Below are positions 8,795 to 18,275 of a stretch of DNA of 64,000 nt, piece by piece. The position numbers and the translations under genes are program-made. The number at the start of each line of letters is the position of its first letter. Position 1 is the first letter of the stretch. Source of the stretch: Nocardioides sp. BGMRC 2183 (GTDB taxonomy: Bacteria > Actinomycetota > Actinomycetes > Propionibacteriales > Nocardioidaceae); assembly GCA_008123405.1 (NCBI GenBank), contig VSSA01000023.1, positions 1 to 64,000 on the forward strand. Reading direction: 5' to 3'. The notes beneath the pieces are model-generated. The model ran no database searches. It was given only the letters and a program-made list of their open reading frames with translations, and was not told the origin of the DNA.

Positions 8795-9290
8795 GGGGCT
8801 CCTCGTTGTCAGGCTGGGAGTCGGGCTGGGTCTCGGTGTCGGAGAGGCCGACCACCTCTCCAGGTGGCCTGCCGGTGGCGCGCTCGGCGTCCAACGCGTG
8901 CTGCAGGATGATGACAGCGGCAGCCTGGTCGATCACCGCTCGACGGCTGGCGCCCTTGCGCTGGTCGCGCAGCATAGCCTCCGCGCTCACCGTGGTGAGC
9001 CGCTCGTCGACCAGCCGTACCGGCACCGGGGCGATCCGGGTGGCCAACCGGTCCGCGAGCGCACGCGTCTTGGCCGCCGCGGGCCCTTCGCCGCCCGAGA
9101 GCGAGCGGGGCAGCCCCATCACGACCTCGACAGCGTCCTCGGACCGCACGAGCTGCGCCAGTCGCCGCAGGTCGCCCTTGCCGCGTCGTACCGTCTCGAC
9201 GGGAGTGGCGATCATCCCGGAGGGGTCGCACCGGGCGACACCGATCCGGGCGTCGCCCGGGTCCACGCCGAGGCGTACGCCGTGTCGCAT
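8787..9290 (-). CDS. ruvX: Holliday junction resolvase-like protein RuvX/YqgF
   Basis: RuvX/YqgF (167 aa) is an RNase H-fold protein linked to pre-16S rRNA 5' end processing and Holliday junction resolution. The first catalytic Asp is in LGVDPGDARIGVA; VVMGLPRSLSGGEGPAA and VRLVDERLTTVSAEAML (with the DERLTT signature) follow. The C-terminus is an acidic, disordered tail that overlaps mltG. It starts at the ATG at 9290, 10 bases after alaS. Confidence 0.96.
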   Translation of the reverse strand: MRHGVRLGVDPGDARIGVARCDPSGMIATPVETVRRGKGDLRRLAQLVRSEDAVEVVMGLPRSLSGGEGPAAAKTRALADRLATRIAPVPVRLVDERLTTVSAEAMLRDQRKGASRRAVIDQAAAVIILQHALDAERATGRPPGEVVGLSDTETQPDSQPDNEEPHD

Positions 9291-9299
9291 GCTCGCCGA

Positions 9300-11978
9300 T
9301 CAGCTCCCGGTGAGGGCGGCGGTGACCGCGGCCAGCGCCTCGTCGATCCGGGTGGTGTCGCTGCCCCCGCCCTGCGCCACGTCGGCCTTGCCGCCACCGC
9401 GTCCGTCCAGGAAAGGAGCCGCGGCGCGAACCAGGTCGCCGGCGGCCAACCCGCGCTCCTGCGCCGCCGCGTTCAACGCGGCCACGACGGCAGCCTTGCC
9501 CTCGCTCGCACCGATGATCACCACGACACCCGGCGCGTCGGCACGAAGTCGACCGCGGACGTCGAGCGCCAGGGTGCGCACGTCACCGGCGCCCGCTCCG
9601 TCCACCCGCTGTGCGACCACCTGGACACCGGCGACGTCCACCGCAGCCTCCGCCAGCGCCGCGCCACCGGAGAGCAGCTGGGCGAGTCGGATCCGCTCCA
9701 TCTCCTTCTCGGTCTGCTTGAGCCGGTCCACGAGATCACCGACGCGACCGACGAGGTCGTCGGGTTGGGTCTTCAGCAGGGTCGAGAGCTGGCTGACCAC
9801 GTCCCGCTCGCGGGCCAGGTAGGCGAAGCCTTCGACACCGGTGAGCGCCTCGATACGGCGGCTGCCCGAGCCGACGCTGGCCTCGCCGGTGACCACGATC
9901 GTGCCGATCTGGCTGGAGTGGTCCACGTGGGTCCCTCCGCACAGCTCCCGCGACCACGGCCCGCCGATCTCCACCACGCGGACCTGCGACTCGTCGTAGG
10001 TCTCGCCGAAGAGCGCGATCGCTCCCCAGTCCTTGGCCTGCGGCAGGGACATGTACTGCCAGGAGACCGGCAGGTCGGCGCGCAGCGCGTTGTTGGAGAT
10101 CTCTTCGAGCTCCTTGAGCTGCCCCGGGGTGAGCGACTGGGTCCAGCCGAAGTCGAGACGCAGATAGCCCGGACGGTTGTAGGAGCCGGACTGCAGCGCC
10201 GTCGGCCCGAGTACGTCGCGCAGGGCAGCGTGCACGACGTGGGTGCCGGAGTGCGCCTGGCGCGCTCCCAGGCGCCACTGCGGGTCGACCTTGGCGTGCA
10301 GCGCGGCGGCGTCGGCGGGGAGCTCGCCCTCGACCACCCGGACCTGGTGCACCACCAGGCCGCGGACCGGGCGCTGGACGTCGAGCACCTCCAGCGCGCC
10401 ACCGTCGTACTCGATCACCCCGGCGTCGGCGGCCTGCCCACCGGACTCGGCGTAGAACGGGGTCCGGTCGAGCACCAGTTCGCCGATCTCGCCGTTGCCC
10501 AGCACCGGGACTGCCGCGCCGTTCTTGAGCAGCGCCACGCTCCGCGACTCGGTCTCGAGCGTCTCGTAGGCGAGCCACTCGGTCGGTCCGTGGGCGTCGA
10601 GGACGCCGCGGTAGACGCCGGTGTCGGCGTGTTGGCCCTTCTTCGCGCGAGCGTCGGCCTTGGCCCGCTCCCGCTGCTCGGTCATCAGCTGACGGAACCC
10701 GGTCTCGTCCACCTCCAGGCCGGCCTCGGCGGCCATCTCCAAGGTCAGGTCGATCGGGAAGCCATAGGTGTCGTGCAGCGCGAAGGCTCGGTCGCCGGGG
10801 ATGGTCGCGGCGCCGGCGCGCTTCACCTCGCCGGCGGCCAGGTCGAAGATCTGGGTGCCCGCGGCGAGGGTCTTGCGGAAGGCCTCCTCCTCGGCGAACG
10901 CCACTCGGGCGATCCGGTCCCACTCGCTGTGCAGCTCGGTGTAGGTCTCGCCCATCTTGTCGCGCGAGACCGGCATCAGCTCCGGCAGCGCGGGGTCGCC
11001 GTACCCGAGCAGGCGCATGTTGCGGATCGCGCGACGCAGCAGGCGGCGCAGCACGTAGCCGCGGCCCTCGTTGCCCGGCGTCACTCCGTCGTTGATCAGC
11101 ATCATCGAGGAGCGGACGTGGTCGGCGACCACGCGGAACCGGACGTCGTCGGGGTACGCGGCGCCGTACTTCTTGCCCGACAGCTCCTCGGCCTTGGCGA
11201 TCACCGGGAAGACCACGTCGGTCTCGTACATGTTGGAGCGGCCCTGCAGCAGGTAGGCGACGCGCTCCAGACCCATGCCGGTGTCGATGTTCTTCTTCGG
11301 GAGCTGCCCGGCGATGTCGAAGTCGGACTTGGAGCGGACCGCGGAGAGCTCGTCCTGCATGAAGACGAGGTTCCAGAACTCCAGGTAGCGGTCGCCGGCG
11401 TCCCAGTCACGGTCGGCGCCGAACTCCGGTCCCCGGTCGATCAGGATCTCCGAGCAGGGGCCACCGGGTCCGGGGACACCCATGGACCAGTAGTTCTCCT
11501 TCGGGGGCAGCCGCACGATCCGGTCGTCGGGCAGTCCGGTCACCTTCTTCCAGACCGCCACCGCCTCCTCGTCGCCGTCCAGCACGCTCGGGTAGAGCAC
11601 TGCCTCGTCGAGGCCGAAGCCGCCATCGGCCTGGGACCGGGTGACCAGCTCCCAAGCGAACTCGACGGCACCCTCCTTGAAGTAGTCGCCGAAGGAGAAG
11701 TTGCCGCACATCTCGAAGAACGTCCCGTGCCGGGTGGTCTTGCCGACCTCTTCGATGTCGGGTGTGCGGATGCACTTCTGCACGCTGGTCGCACGGTCGT
11801 ACGGCGGCGTCTCCTGGCCCAGGAAGAACGGCTTGAACGGCACCATGCCAGCGTTGACGAAGAGCAGGTTGGGGTCGTCGAGCAACAGCGACGCCGACGG
11901 TACGACGGTGTGGCCACGCGCCTCGAAGTGGGCGAGGAACCGCCGTCGGATCTCGGCGGTGCTCAGGTAGCCCGTCAT
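9300..11978 (-). CDS. alaS: alanine--tRNA ligase
   Basis: AlaRS (892 aa) has the class II catalytic domain starting TAEIRRRFLAHFEARGH, then the tRNA-recognition domain and the editing domain with zinc ligands HSGTHVVH (about 575-583) and CGGTHVDH (about 678-685). The C-terminal DHHA1 domain ends with GRGGGKADVAQGGG. The ATG at 11978 forms TGATG with the stop of the preceding DUF6167 gene; a TTG one codon upstream is less likely. AlaS next to ruvX-mltG is standard in this phylum. Confidence 0.98.
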   Translation of the reverse strand: MTGYLSTAEIRRRFLAHFEARGHTVVPSASLLLDDPNLLFVNAGMVPFKPFFLGQETPPYDRATSVQKCIRTPDIEEVGKTTRHGTFFEMCGNFSFGDYFKEGAVEFAWELVTRSQADGGFGLDEAVLYPSVLDGDEEAVAVWKKVTGLPDDRIVRLPPKENYWSMGVPGPGGPCSEILIDRGPEFGADRDWDAGDRYLEFWNLVFMQDELSAVRSKSDFDIAGQLPKKNIDTGMGLERVAYLLQGRSNMYETDVVFPVIAKAEELSGKKYGAAYPDDVRFRVVADHVRSSMMLINDGVTPGNEGRGYVLRRLLRRAIRNMRLLGYGDPALPELMPVSRDKMGETYTELHSEWDRIARVAFAEEEAFRKTLAAGTQIFDLAAGEVKRAGAATIPGDRAFALHDTYGFPIDLTLEMAAEAGLEVDETGFRQLMTEQRERAKADARAKKGQHADTGVYRGVLDAHGPTEWLAYETLETESRSVALLKNGAAVPVLGNGEIGELVLDRTPFYAESGGQAADAGVIEYDGGALEVLDVQRPVRGLVVHQVRVVEGELPADAAALHAKVDPQWRLGARQAHSGTHVVHAALRDVLGPTALQSGSYNRPGYLRLDFGWTQSLTPGQLKELEEISNNALRADLPVSWQYMSLPQAKDWGAIALFGETYDESQVRVVEIGGPWSRELCGGTHVDHSSQIGTIVVTGEASVGSGSRRIEALTGVEGFAYLARERDVVSQLSTLLKTQPDDLVGRVGDLVDRLKQTEKEMERIRLAQLLSGGAALAEAAVDVAGVQVVAQRVDGAGAGDVRTLALDVRGRLRADAPGVVVIIGASEGKAAVVAALNAAAQERGLAAGDLVRAAAPFLDGRGGGKADVAQGGGSDTTRIDEALAAVTAALTGS

Positions 11979-12301
11979 CAATCGGTGCCTTTCTGGTCCA
12001 GCGTGGTGGCGTGGGGTGGAGCGGTGGTGTTGTGCTTCAGTGCCCGATTGTCGTCCCGGGCGGTGGGGAGCGCCGGCGGCCCCTGGTTCTCAGTGGCCAG
12101 GCGGTAGCGCTCGCGGAGGTCGTGCTCGGCCTCGACCCGGCCCTGGTCGAGCTCCTCGCGGAAGGTCCGTGCCCCCACGAAGACGGCACCGACCCTGTCG
12201 CGCAAGCCGTCCACGGTGAAGATCTCGACCATCCTCCGGGCGCGGACCATCCCGTAGACCCCGGCGGCGATGCCAGCGCCGAACCACAGTCCGCGGCTCA
12301 T
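11978..12301 (-). CDS. DUF6167 family membrane-associated protein
   Basis: This 107-residue protein begins SRGLWFGAGIAAGVYGMVRARRM, a short glycine-rich hydrophobic segment that could anchor it in the membrane. A charged region follows (DGLRDRVGAVFVGARTFREELDQGRVEAEHDLRER). The pattern matches the small actinobacterial DUF6167 family, which has no known biochemical role and usually sits directly upstream of alaS. ATG at 12301 overlaps the upstream gene's stop by 4 bases and its own stop overlaps the alaS start by one base, so all three are probably coupled. Confidence 0.85.
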   Translation of the reverse strand: MSRGLWFGAGIAAGVYGMVRARRMVEIFTVDGLRDRVGAVFVGARTFREELDQGRVEAEHDLRERYRLATENQGPPALPTARDDNRALKHNTTAPPHATTLDQKGTD

Positions 12302-12828
12302 CCGGCAGGCTCGATCCCGGCCCGCTGCCGGGCCTCGAACTCCCTGCGCGCGGTGCGCAGGTCGGCCTTGCGCTGCTTGCGGGCCCGCTTGACCTCGCGC
12401 CTCATCTCGAACCGGATCCGGTTGCGTGCCTCGGGGGCGAGCGCTCGGCGCAGGCCGGCGGCGAGCGACGCGGTCCGGATCATCGACTCGCGCAGCAACA
12501 CGTCCACGAAGACCGGGGCGGGCAGCGCCGGCACCGCCTCGGCGCGTTCGCGGCCGAGGTCGGTGATCAGGTACTCCCGGCCGTCCGAGGTCACCGGAGT
12601 CCGTGAGGCCGTGGTCTCGACGGCCCGCTCGGCGAGCTGCTGCTCGATCCCGGCCAACTGGGTGCGCAGCTCCTCGGCGTCGGCAGCGGCCTGCTCCAGC
12701 AGGGTCTGCGTGCGGCGGCGCTGGGCCCGCACGGACGCGGCCATCGCCACCACCGCCAGCGCGAGCCCGGCCACGACCAGCAGCAGCGCGGCGGCCAGCC
12801 AGGTGGGGACGGCGAGGTGTGCGATCAC
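12298..12828 (-). CDS. membrane-anchored coiled-coil protein, unknown function
   Basis: A predicted 176-residue protein opens with one strongly hydrophobic segment (WLAAALLLVVAGLALAVVAMAA, residues about 8-29). A long charged helix follows (RAQRRRTQTLLEQAAADAEELRTQL), then a very basic C-terminus. The layout resembles DUF948-type actinobacterial proteins that pair with a DUF6167 gene between rarA and alaS, but no catalytic motif is visible. The start is probably the GTG at 12828, just before the membrane segment and 23 bases after rarA; its ribosome site is weak. Confidence 0.7.
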   Translation of the reverse strand: MIAHLAVPTWLAAALLLVVAGLALAVVAMAASVRAQRRRTQTLLEQAAADAEELRTQLAGIEQQLAERAVETTASRTPVTSDGREYLITDLGRERAEAVPALPAPVFVDVLLRESMIRTASLAAGLRRALAPEARNRIRFEMRREVKRARKQRKADLRTARREFEARQRAGIEPAG

Positions 12829-12850
12829 GACAGTCAAGCCTAGCGGCCAC

Positions 12851-14221
12851 TCAACGCCCGCGGATGATCGCCCGGATCCGCTCCCAGCGCTGCTTGACGG
12901 GACCCTCCGCACCGAGCTCGGTGGGGCGGTAGTAGCGGGCGTCGCCGATCGCGTCAGGGGCATACTGCTGGCTCGCGATTCCGTACGGCTCGTCGTGGCT
13001 GTACTTGTAGTCGGTGCCGTGACCGAGCTTCTTAGCGCCGGCGTAGTGGGCGTCGCGCAGGTGCGGCGGCACCGTGCCGATCCGGCCCGCACGGACGTCG
13101 CGCAGCGCCTCGTCGACCGCGACGATCACCGCGTTCGACTTGGGCGCGACAGCGAGCGCGATCACCGCCTGAGCGAGGGTGATCCTGCCCTCGGGCAGCC
13201 CGATCAGCTGGACCGCCTGGGCGGCGGCGACAGCGGTGGTCAGCGCGGTGGGGTCGGCAAGTCCGATGTCCTCGCTGGCCAGGATGATTAGTCGGCGGGC
13301 GATGAAGCGTGGGTCCTCCCCCGCCTCCAGCATCCGAGCGAGGTAGTGCAGCGCGGCATCGGCGTCCGAGCCCCGGATCGACTTGATGAAGGCGCTGATC
13401 ACGTCGTAGTGCTGGTCGCCGTCACGGTCGTAGCGCACCGCTGCCTGGTCGGCGGCCGCCTCCGCGGTGGAGACGTCGATGACGATGCGACCCTCGTCGT
13501 CGGTTCGGCCGCCCAAGGACGCCGCTCCGGCTGCCGCCTCCAGGTAGGTCAGCGAACGGCGGGCGTCTCCGCCGGCCAGCCGGACGATGTGGGCGGCCGC
13601 CTCCTCGTCGAGCACGTGACCGCCGGCGAGACCGCGCTCGTCGGTCACCGCGCGGTCGAGCACCTCGCGCACGTCGTCCTCGGTCAGCGACTCCAACCGA
13701 AGCAGCAGGCTGCGCGAGAGCAGCGGAGAGATCACGCTGAACGACGGATTCTCGGTGGTCGCGGCGACCAGCGTCACCCACCGGTTCTCCACACCCGGCA
13801 GGAGTGCGTCCTGCTGCGCCTTGGAGAAGCGGTGCACCTCGTCCACGAAGAGCACCGTCTCCGCACCGGTCGCGACCAGCGTGGCCCGCGCCGCCTCGAT
13901 CGCCGCCCGGACCTCCTTGACCCCGGCGGAGACCGCCGAGATCTCGACGAACCTGCGCCCGGTCTGCTGGCTGACGATCGAGGCGATGGTCGTCTTGCCG
14001 GTGCCTGGCGGACCCCAGAGCAGCAGGGAGAGGGACTGGTCGCCCTCGACCAACTGCCGCAGCGGCGAGCCGGGACCCTTCAGCTGCTGCTGCCCCACCA
14101 GCTCGTCGAGAGTGCGCGGGCGCATCCGGACCGCCAGCGGCGCGGCCGCGTGGGCACTGTGGCTGAGCGAGCCGCCGCCCGAGGGCGACGTACCGCCGCC
14201 CATCTCGAAGAGGCCCTCCAT
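12851..14221 (-). CDS. rarA: replication-associated recombination protein A (AAA+ ATPase)
   Basis: RarA/MgsA (456 aa) is a clamp-loader-like AAA+ ATPase acting at stalled replication forks. Walker A is GPPGTGKTT (70-78) and Walker B is FVDEVHRF (about 125-132). Sensor regions TTENPSF and SRSLLLRL, then the tetramerisation domain with [16 protein letters not shown] and [12 protein letters not shown], are all conserved. The ATG at 14221 (MEGLFEMGG) is preferred over a GTG six codons earlier because the family N-terminus fits and a TAGGG lies upstream. It heads the alaS run. Confidence 0.95.
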   Translation of the reverse strand: MEGLFEMGGGTSPSGGGSLSHSAHAAAPLAVRMRPRTLDELVGQQQLKGPGSPLRQLVEGDQSLSLLLWGPPGTGKTTIASIVSQQTGRRFVEISAVSAGVKEVRAAIEAARATLVATGAETVLFVDEVHRFSKAQQDALLPGVENRWVTLVAATTENPSFSVISPLLSRSLLLRLESLTEDDVREVLDRAVTDERGLAGGHVLDEEAAAHIVRLAGGDARRSLTYLEAAAGAASLGGRTDDEGRIVIDVSTAEAAADQAAVRYDRDGDQHYDVISAFIKSIRGSDADAALHYLARMLEAGEDPRFIARRLIILASEDIGLADPTALTTAVAAAQAVQLIGLPEGRITLAQAVIALAVAPKSNAVIVAVDEALRDVRAGRIGTVPPHLRDAHYAGAKKLGHGTDYKYSHDEPYGIASQQYAPDAIGDARYYRPTELGAEGPVKQRWERIRAIIRGR

Positions 14222-14263
14222 GGCGGCAACCCTATCCACGGAGGCACCGATGCCCGGATCGGG

Positions 14264-15277
14264 TCAGCTGCGGCTGTTGCTGATCATCACGTCCTCGACG
14301 AAATGGCAGGCCGAGTGGTGCATGCCGCCGATGTCCGCGCGCTCGATCAGCTCCGGCTCCTCCACGCCGCAGATCGCCTCCGCACGCCAGCACCGGGTGT
14401 GGAACCGGCACCCGGCCGGCGGATTCGCCGGGGAGGGCACGTCGCCAGTGAGGGTGATCTGCTGACGCTCGCCCCGCAGGGTCGGGTCCGGCACCGGCAC
14501 GGCCGAGAGCAGCGCCCGGGTGTAGGGGTGGGTGGAGCGGTCGTAGATCTCCTCGTCGGTGCCGATCTCGGCGATCTTGCCGAGGTACATCACCGCGACC
14601 CGATCGGAGATGTGCCGCACCACCGCGAGGTCGTGCGCGATGAAGACATAGGCCAGACCGAGCTCGTCTTGGAGTCGCTCCATCACGTTGATCACCTGCG
14701 CCTGGACCGACACGTCGAGTGCCGAGACCGGCTCGTCGCAGATCAGCACCTTCGGGTTGAGTGCGATGCCGCGGGCGATCCCGATCCGCTGGCGCTGACC
14801 GCCGGAGAACTGGTGCGGGTAACGGTTGATGTGCTCGGGGCTCAGCCCGACCATCTCCATCAGCTCCTGGACGCGCTTCTTGCGCCCCATCTTCGGGACC
14901 GCGTCCTTGTGGATGTCGAACGGCTCGCCGATGATCGCGCCGACCGTCTTGCGCGGGTTCAGCGACGTGTACGGGTCCTGGAAGACGATCTGGATCTCCC
15001 TGCGCAACCGGCGCATCTCGCTCCGGCCGGCCTGGTAGATGTCACGGTCGCCGAAGTAGACACTGCCCTCGGTCGGATCCTCCAACCGCATCAGCAGGCG
15101 GCCGAGCGTGGACTTGCCGCAGCCCGACTCCCCCACGACGCCCAGCGTCTCGCCGGCCTTGAGGTCGAAGGAGACCCCGTCGACCGCCTTGACGTGCCCG
15201 ACGGTACGGCGAACCACGCCGTCCTTGATCGGGTAGTGCTTCTTCAGTCCCTCGGCCCTGAGGACGACCTCACTCAC
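14264..15277 (-). CDS. oligo/dipeptide ABC transporter ATP-binding protein (DppF/OppF type)
   Basis: One of two ATPases powering the peptide-type importer. The 337-residue product has Walker A GESGCGKS (49-56), signature [14 protein letters not shown], Walker [13 protein letters not shown], and the oligopeptide-specific C-terminal region with the Cys-rich [15 protein letters not shown] segment that in this family can hold an Fe-S or metal site. The GTG start at 15277 has a strong GGAGGAGG site 7 bases upstream and overlaps the partner ATPase gene by 8 bases. An in-frame ATG further upstream lies inside that gene. It is the last gene of the operon. Confidence 0.95.
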   Translation of the reverse strand: MSEVVLRAEGLKKHYPIKDGVVRRTVGHVKAVDGVSFDLKAGETLGVVGESGCGKSTLGRLLMRLEDPTEGSVYFGDRDIYQAGRSEMRRLRREIQIVFQDPYTSLNPRKTVGAIIGEPFDIHKDAVPKMGRKKRVQELMEMVGLSPEHINRYPHQFSGGQRQRIGIARGIALNPKVLICDEPVSALDVSVQAQVINVMERLQDELGLAYVFIAHDLAVVRHISDRVAVMYLGKIAEIGTDEEIYDRSTHPYTRALLSAVPVPDPTLRGERQQITLTGDVPSPANPPAGCRFHTRCWRAEAICGVEEPELIERADIGGMHHSACHFVEDVMISNSRS

Positions 15278-16298
15278 CGAGCACCTCCTCCGCGAAATGG
15301 CAACGCGAGAAACGACCGGGCTCGACCTCACGCAGCTCCGGGTCGTCGGTCCGGCATACCTCGACCGCGCGGGTACAGCGCGGATGGAACTTGCAGGCCG
15401 GGGGCATCCGCAGCAGGCTCGGCGGCAGGCCCTTGATGGCGAAGAGCTCCTTGCCCTTGTCCTCCAGCTGCGGGATCGACTCGATCAGCCCCTTGGTGTA
15501 GGGGTGGGCCGGCTTGGCGTAGAGCGGCAGCACGTCGGAGGACTCGACGATGCGGCCGGCGTACATCACCGCGATCCGGTCCGCCACGTCGGCGACCACG
15601 CCGAGGTCGTGGGTGATCAGGATCAGGCCCATCCCCTCCTCGTCCTGGATCTCCTGGAGCAACGCCATGATCTGAGCCTGCACGGTCACGTCGAGCGCGG
15701 TGGTCGGCTCGTCGGCGATGAGCACCCGCGGATTCAGTGCGATCGCCATGGCGATCATGATCCGTTGGCGCATGCCGCCGGAGAACTGGTGCGGGTAGGA
15801 GCGGACCCGCTCCTTGGCCGCCGGGATCTGGACCCGCTCCATCAGTCGGACCGCCTCGTCGAGCGAGTCGCGCCGATTCATCCCGCGGTGCTTGCGGAAC
15901 ATCTCCGCGATCTGCCAGCCGACCGGGAAGACTGGGTTCAGCGAGGAGAGCGCGTCCTGGAAGATCATCGAGATCTCCGGCCCGCGGATCGCCCGACGGG
16001 ACTTGTCCGCCATCGTCAGCAGATCGTTGCCGCGATAGCGGATCTGCCCCCGGGGGATCTTCGCCGGCGGCATGTCCAGGATGCCCATGATCGCCTGGGC
16101 GGTCACCGACTTGCCCGAGCCGGACTCACCGAGGATCGCCAGGGTCTCGCGCTCCTCGAGCGTGAAGCTGACGCCGTTGATCGCGCTGGCGACACCGTCG
16201 CGGGTGTGGAACTCGACGAAGAGGTCCTCGACCTCGAGCAGCGGGTGGTCGACAGCGACGCTCCCGGCGCCGGCCGGCGTGGTGTGGGGACTGGTCAT
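15270..16298 (-). CDS. oligo/dipeptide ABC transporter ATP-binding protein (DppD/OppD type)
   Basis: The 342-residue partner ATPase has Walker A GESGSGKS (57-64), signature [14 protein letters not shown], Walker [15 protein letters not shown] and the switch His in LITHDLGV. Its C-terminus has the same cysteine arrangement ([13 protein letters not shown]). It starts at the ATG at 16298, 10 bases after the permease gene, and overlaps the second ATPase gene by 8 bases. OppD and OppF forms normally heterodimerise. Confidence 0.95.
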   Translation of the reverse strand: MTSPHTTPAGAGSVAVDHPLLEVEDLFVEFHTRDGVASAINGVSFTLEERETLAILGESGSGKSVTAQAIMGILDMPPAKIPRGQIRYRGNDLLTMADKSRRAIRGPEISMIFQDALSSLNPVFPVGWQIAEMFRKHRGMNRRDSLDEAVRLMERVQIPAAKERVRSYPHQFSGGMRQRIMIAMAIALNPRVLIADEPTTALDVTVQAQIMALLQEIQDEEGMGLILITHDLGVVADVADRIAVMYAGRIVESSDVLPLYAKPAHPYTKGLIESIPQLEDKGKELFAIKGLPPSLLRMPPACKFHPRCTRAVEVCRTDDPELREVEPGRFSRCHFAEEVLGE

Positions 16299-16308
16299 CT
16301 CAGCACTC

Positions 16309-17223
16309 TCACTTGGACTTCGGGTCGAACGCGTCGCGGATCGCGTCGCCGAGCATGATGAAGGCCAGCACGGCCAGGCTCAGGAACAGCGAGGGGAAGA
16401 GCAGCCCGTGCGGGGCGGACTGCATCGCACCCGCACCGTCGGAGATCATCACACCCCACGAGACCGTGGGCGGCCGCAGGCCGATGCCGAGGAAGGACAG
16501 CGCCGCCTCCGCGGAGATGAACACACCGAGGTTGATGGTGGAGACCACGATCACCGGGCCCAGCGCGTTGGGGAGGATGTGGGACCGGGCGATCCGCAGG
16601 GGTGAGCAGCCCAGTGCCCGTGCCGCCTGGACGTACTCCTGCGGCTTGACCTGGATCACCGCCGAGCGCATCAGCCGGAAGATGCTCGGCCAGCCGAGCA
16701 CGATCAGTACGGCGGCGACCTGTCCCACGATCGCGAAGTAGCTGTTACCGAAGCTGACCGACTGCAAGATGATGATCGCGCCGAGCAGCAGCGGGATGCC
16801 GAAGAAGATCTCCGCGAACCGGCTGATCACCGCGTCCACCCAGCCGCCCATGTAGCCGGCGATCAGGCCGAGGGTGACGCCGACGACCGACGTGCCGATC
16901 GTGGCGGTCAGACCGACCAGGATCGAGGCGCGGGCACCGTAGATGCAGCGGGTGTAGAGGTCGTAGCCCTGGCGGTCCTGGCCGAACCAGTGCTCCGAGC
17001 TCGGACCGCGCCGCGCCTCGGCGAGCACCGAGGTCCGCGGATCCAAGGTGGTGAAGAGGCTCGGCCAGGCAGCCATCAGTACGAAGACGAGGATCAGGGT
17101 CGCCGAGATCCAGAAGAGCGGGTTGGCGCGCAGCGAGCGCCACGCCTCGGCACTGACCGGTCGGGCGTCGTTGACCTCGTCGCTCGCGTGGGGAACCAGT
17201 GCGGCGTCAGCGGTGTCAGTCAT
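16309..17223 (-). CDS. oligo/dipeptide ABC transporter permease (DppC/OppC type)
   Basis: This 304-residue inner-membrane permease has an N-terminal cytoplasmic tail, a first transmembrane helix (about 33-53), the OppC-N region with WFGQDRQGYDLYTRCIYGAR, and five further helices. The EAA-type loop contacting the ATPase is AARALGCSPLRIARSHILPNALGP. ATG at 17223, overlapping the dppB-type gene by 8 bases. Substrate cannot be told from the permease. Confidence 0.94.
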   Translation of the reverse strand: MTDTADAALVPHASDEVNDARPVSAEAWRSLRANPLFWISATLILVFVLMAAWPSLFTTLDPRTSVLAEARRGPSSEHWFGQDRQGYDLYTRCIYGARASILVGLTATIGTSVVGVTLGLIAGYMGGWVDAVISRFAEIFFGIPLLLGAIIILQSVSFGNSYFAIVGQVAAVLIVLGWPSIFRLMRSAVIQVKPQEYVQAARALGCSPLRIARSHILPNALGPVIVVSTINLGVFISAEAALSFLGIGLRPPTVSWGVMISDGAGAMQSAPHGLLFPSLFLSLAVLAFIMLGDAIRDAFDPKSK

Positions 17224-18142
17224 GGGAGATCCTCGGGTCGATGAGGCCGTAGACGAGATCCACGATCAGGTTGGCCAGCAGGTAGACCAGCACCAGCACG
17301 GTCACCGTGCCGACCACGACCATGCCGTCGCGGTCGCCGATGCCGCGGTAGACGTAGCCGCCAATGCCGTGGATGTTGAAGATGCCCTCGGTGATGATCG
17401 CGCCGCCGAGCAGGGCGCCGAAGTCGTAGCCGAGGAAGGTGATCACCGGGATCAGGGAGTTGCGCAGCGCGTGCACACCGACCACCCGTCCCTGAGGGAG
17501 ACCCTTCGCGTGGGCGGTGCGGATGTAGTCGGTGCGCATGGTGTCGGAGAGGTCCGAGCGCATCAGGCGGGCCAGGTAGGCCAGTGACGTCGAGCCGAGC
17601 ACCATGCCGGGTAGCAGCAGGTCGAACCAGGGCGCATCGGAGCCCACGGTGACCGGGAAGATGCCCCACTTCACACCGAGATAGAGCTGGAGCACGGTGC
17701 CGATGACGAAGATCGGGATCGAGATCACGACCAGCGTGCTGACCAGCACCAGATTGTCGATGAAGCCGCCGCGTCTCAGCCCGGAGAGGACACCGGCGCC
17801 GATGCCGATGATCGCCTCGAAGGCGAGCGCCACGACACCGAGTTTGAGGGTGGTGGTGAACCGGTCGGCGAGCTCGTCGCGCACGGGGACGCCGTACTGC
17901 GACTCACCGAGGTCTCCCTGGAGCACGTTGCCCATGTACTTCACGTACTGGACCGGGAGCGGGTCGTTGAGGTTGTACTTCTCCTTGAACTGGGCGACGT
18001 ACTGCGGGGAGCACGGTCGCTCGCCGCACTTGCCGGCAGTCGGGTCACCTGGGAGCGAGAAGACCATCGCGTAGATCAAGAAGGTTGATCCGATGACCAC
18101 GGGGATCATCTGGAGCAGCCGTCGGAGGGTGTACTTGCCCAC
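17216..18142 (-). CDS. oligo/dipeptide ABC transporter permease (DppB/OppB type)
   Basis: This 308-residue permease shows the family N-terminus (YTLRRLLQMIPVVIGSTFLIYAM), a periplasmic loop with GDPTAGKCG, and the coupling loop RTAHAKGLPQGRVVGVHALRNSLIPV. Six membrane helices are predicted. The first gene after the hairpin at 18221-18253, it starts with GTG at 18142 and a clear GGAGG site. The periplasmic loop carries two extra cysteines (CGERPC) not typical of DppB. Confidence 0.94.
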   Translation of the reverse strand: MGKYTLRRLLQMIPVVIGSTFLIYAMVFSLPGDPTAGKCGERPCSPQYVAQFKEKYNLNDPLPVQYVKYMGNVLQGDLGESQYGVPVRDELADRFTTTLKLGVVALAFEAIIGIGAGVLSGLRRGGFIDNLVLVSTLVVISIPIFVIGTVLQLYLGVKWGIFPVTVGSDAPWFDLLLPGMVLGSTSLAYLARLMRSDLSDTMRTDYIRTAHAKGLPQGRVVGVHALRNSLIPVITFLGYDFGALLGGAIITEGIFNIHGIGGYVYRGIGDRDGMVVVGTVTVLVLVYLLANLIVDLVYGLIDPRISHD

Positions 18143-18220
18143 CGTTCCTCCGTGTCAGCGCAGTGCGCGCCCGGCGGCGCGCGGGGGTGTGATGTGCAGG
18201 GCGGGAGAGAGCGGACTCGG

Positions 18221-18253
18221 GCTGCCGGCCCACGGAACCCGTGGGCCGGCAGC
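18221..18253. terminator. perfect 15-bp stem-loop between dppA-type and dppB-type genes
   Basis: GCTGCCGGCCCACGG at 18221-18235 pairs exactly with 18239-18253 around a 3-base loop. No T-run follows on either strand. It lies 22 bases after the binding-protein stop, so it likely acts as a processing or partial-termination hairpin that leaves the binding protein in excess over the membrane parts. Confidence 0.6.
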
Positions 18254-18275
18254 CGTTGTCACAGCGGACGAGCGA

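Noticed and set aside
8682-12107. Plus-strand open frame of 1141 codons
   Set aside because: Antisense to mltG, ruvX and alaS, all with clear family motifs.
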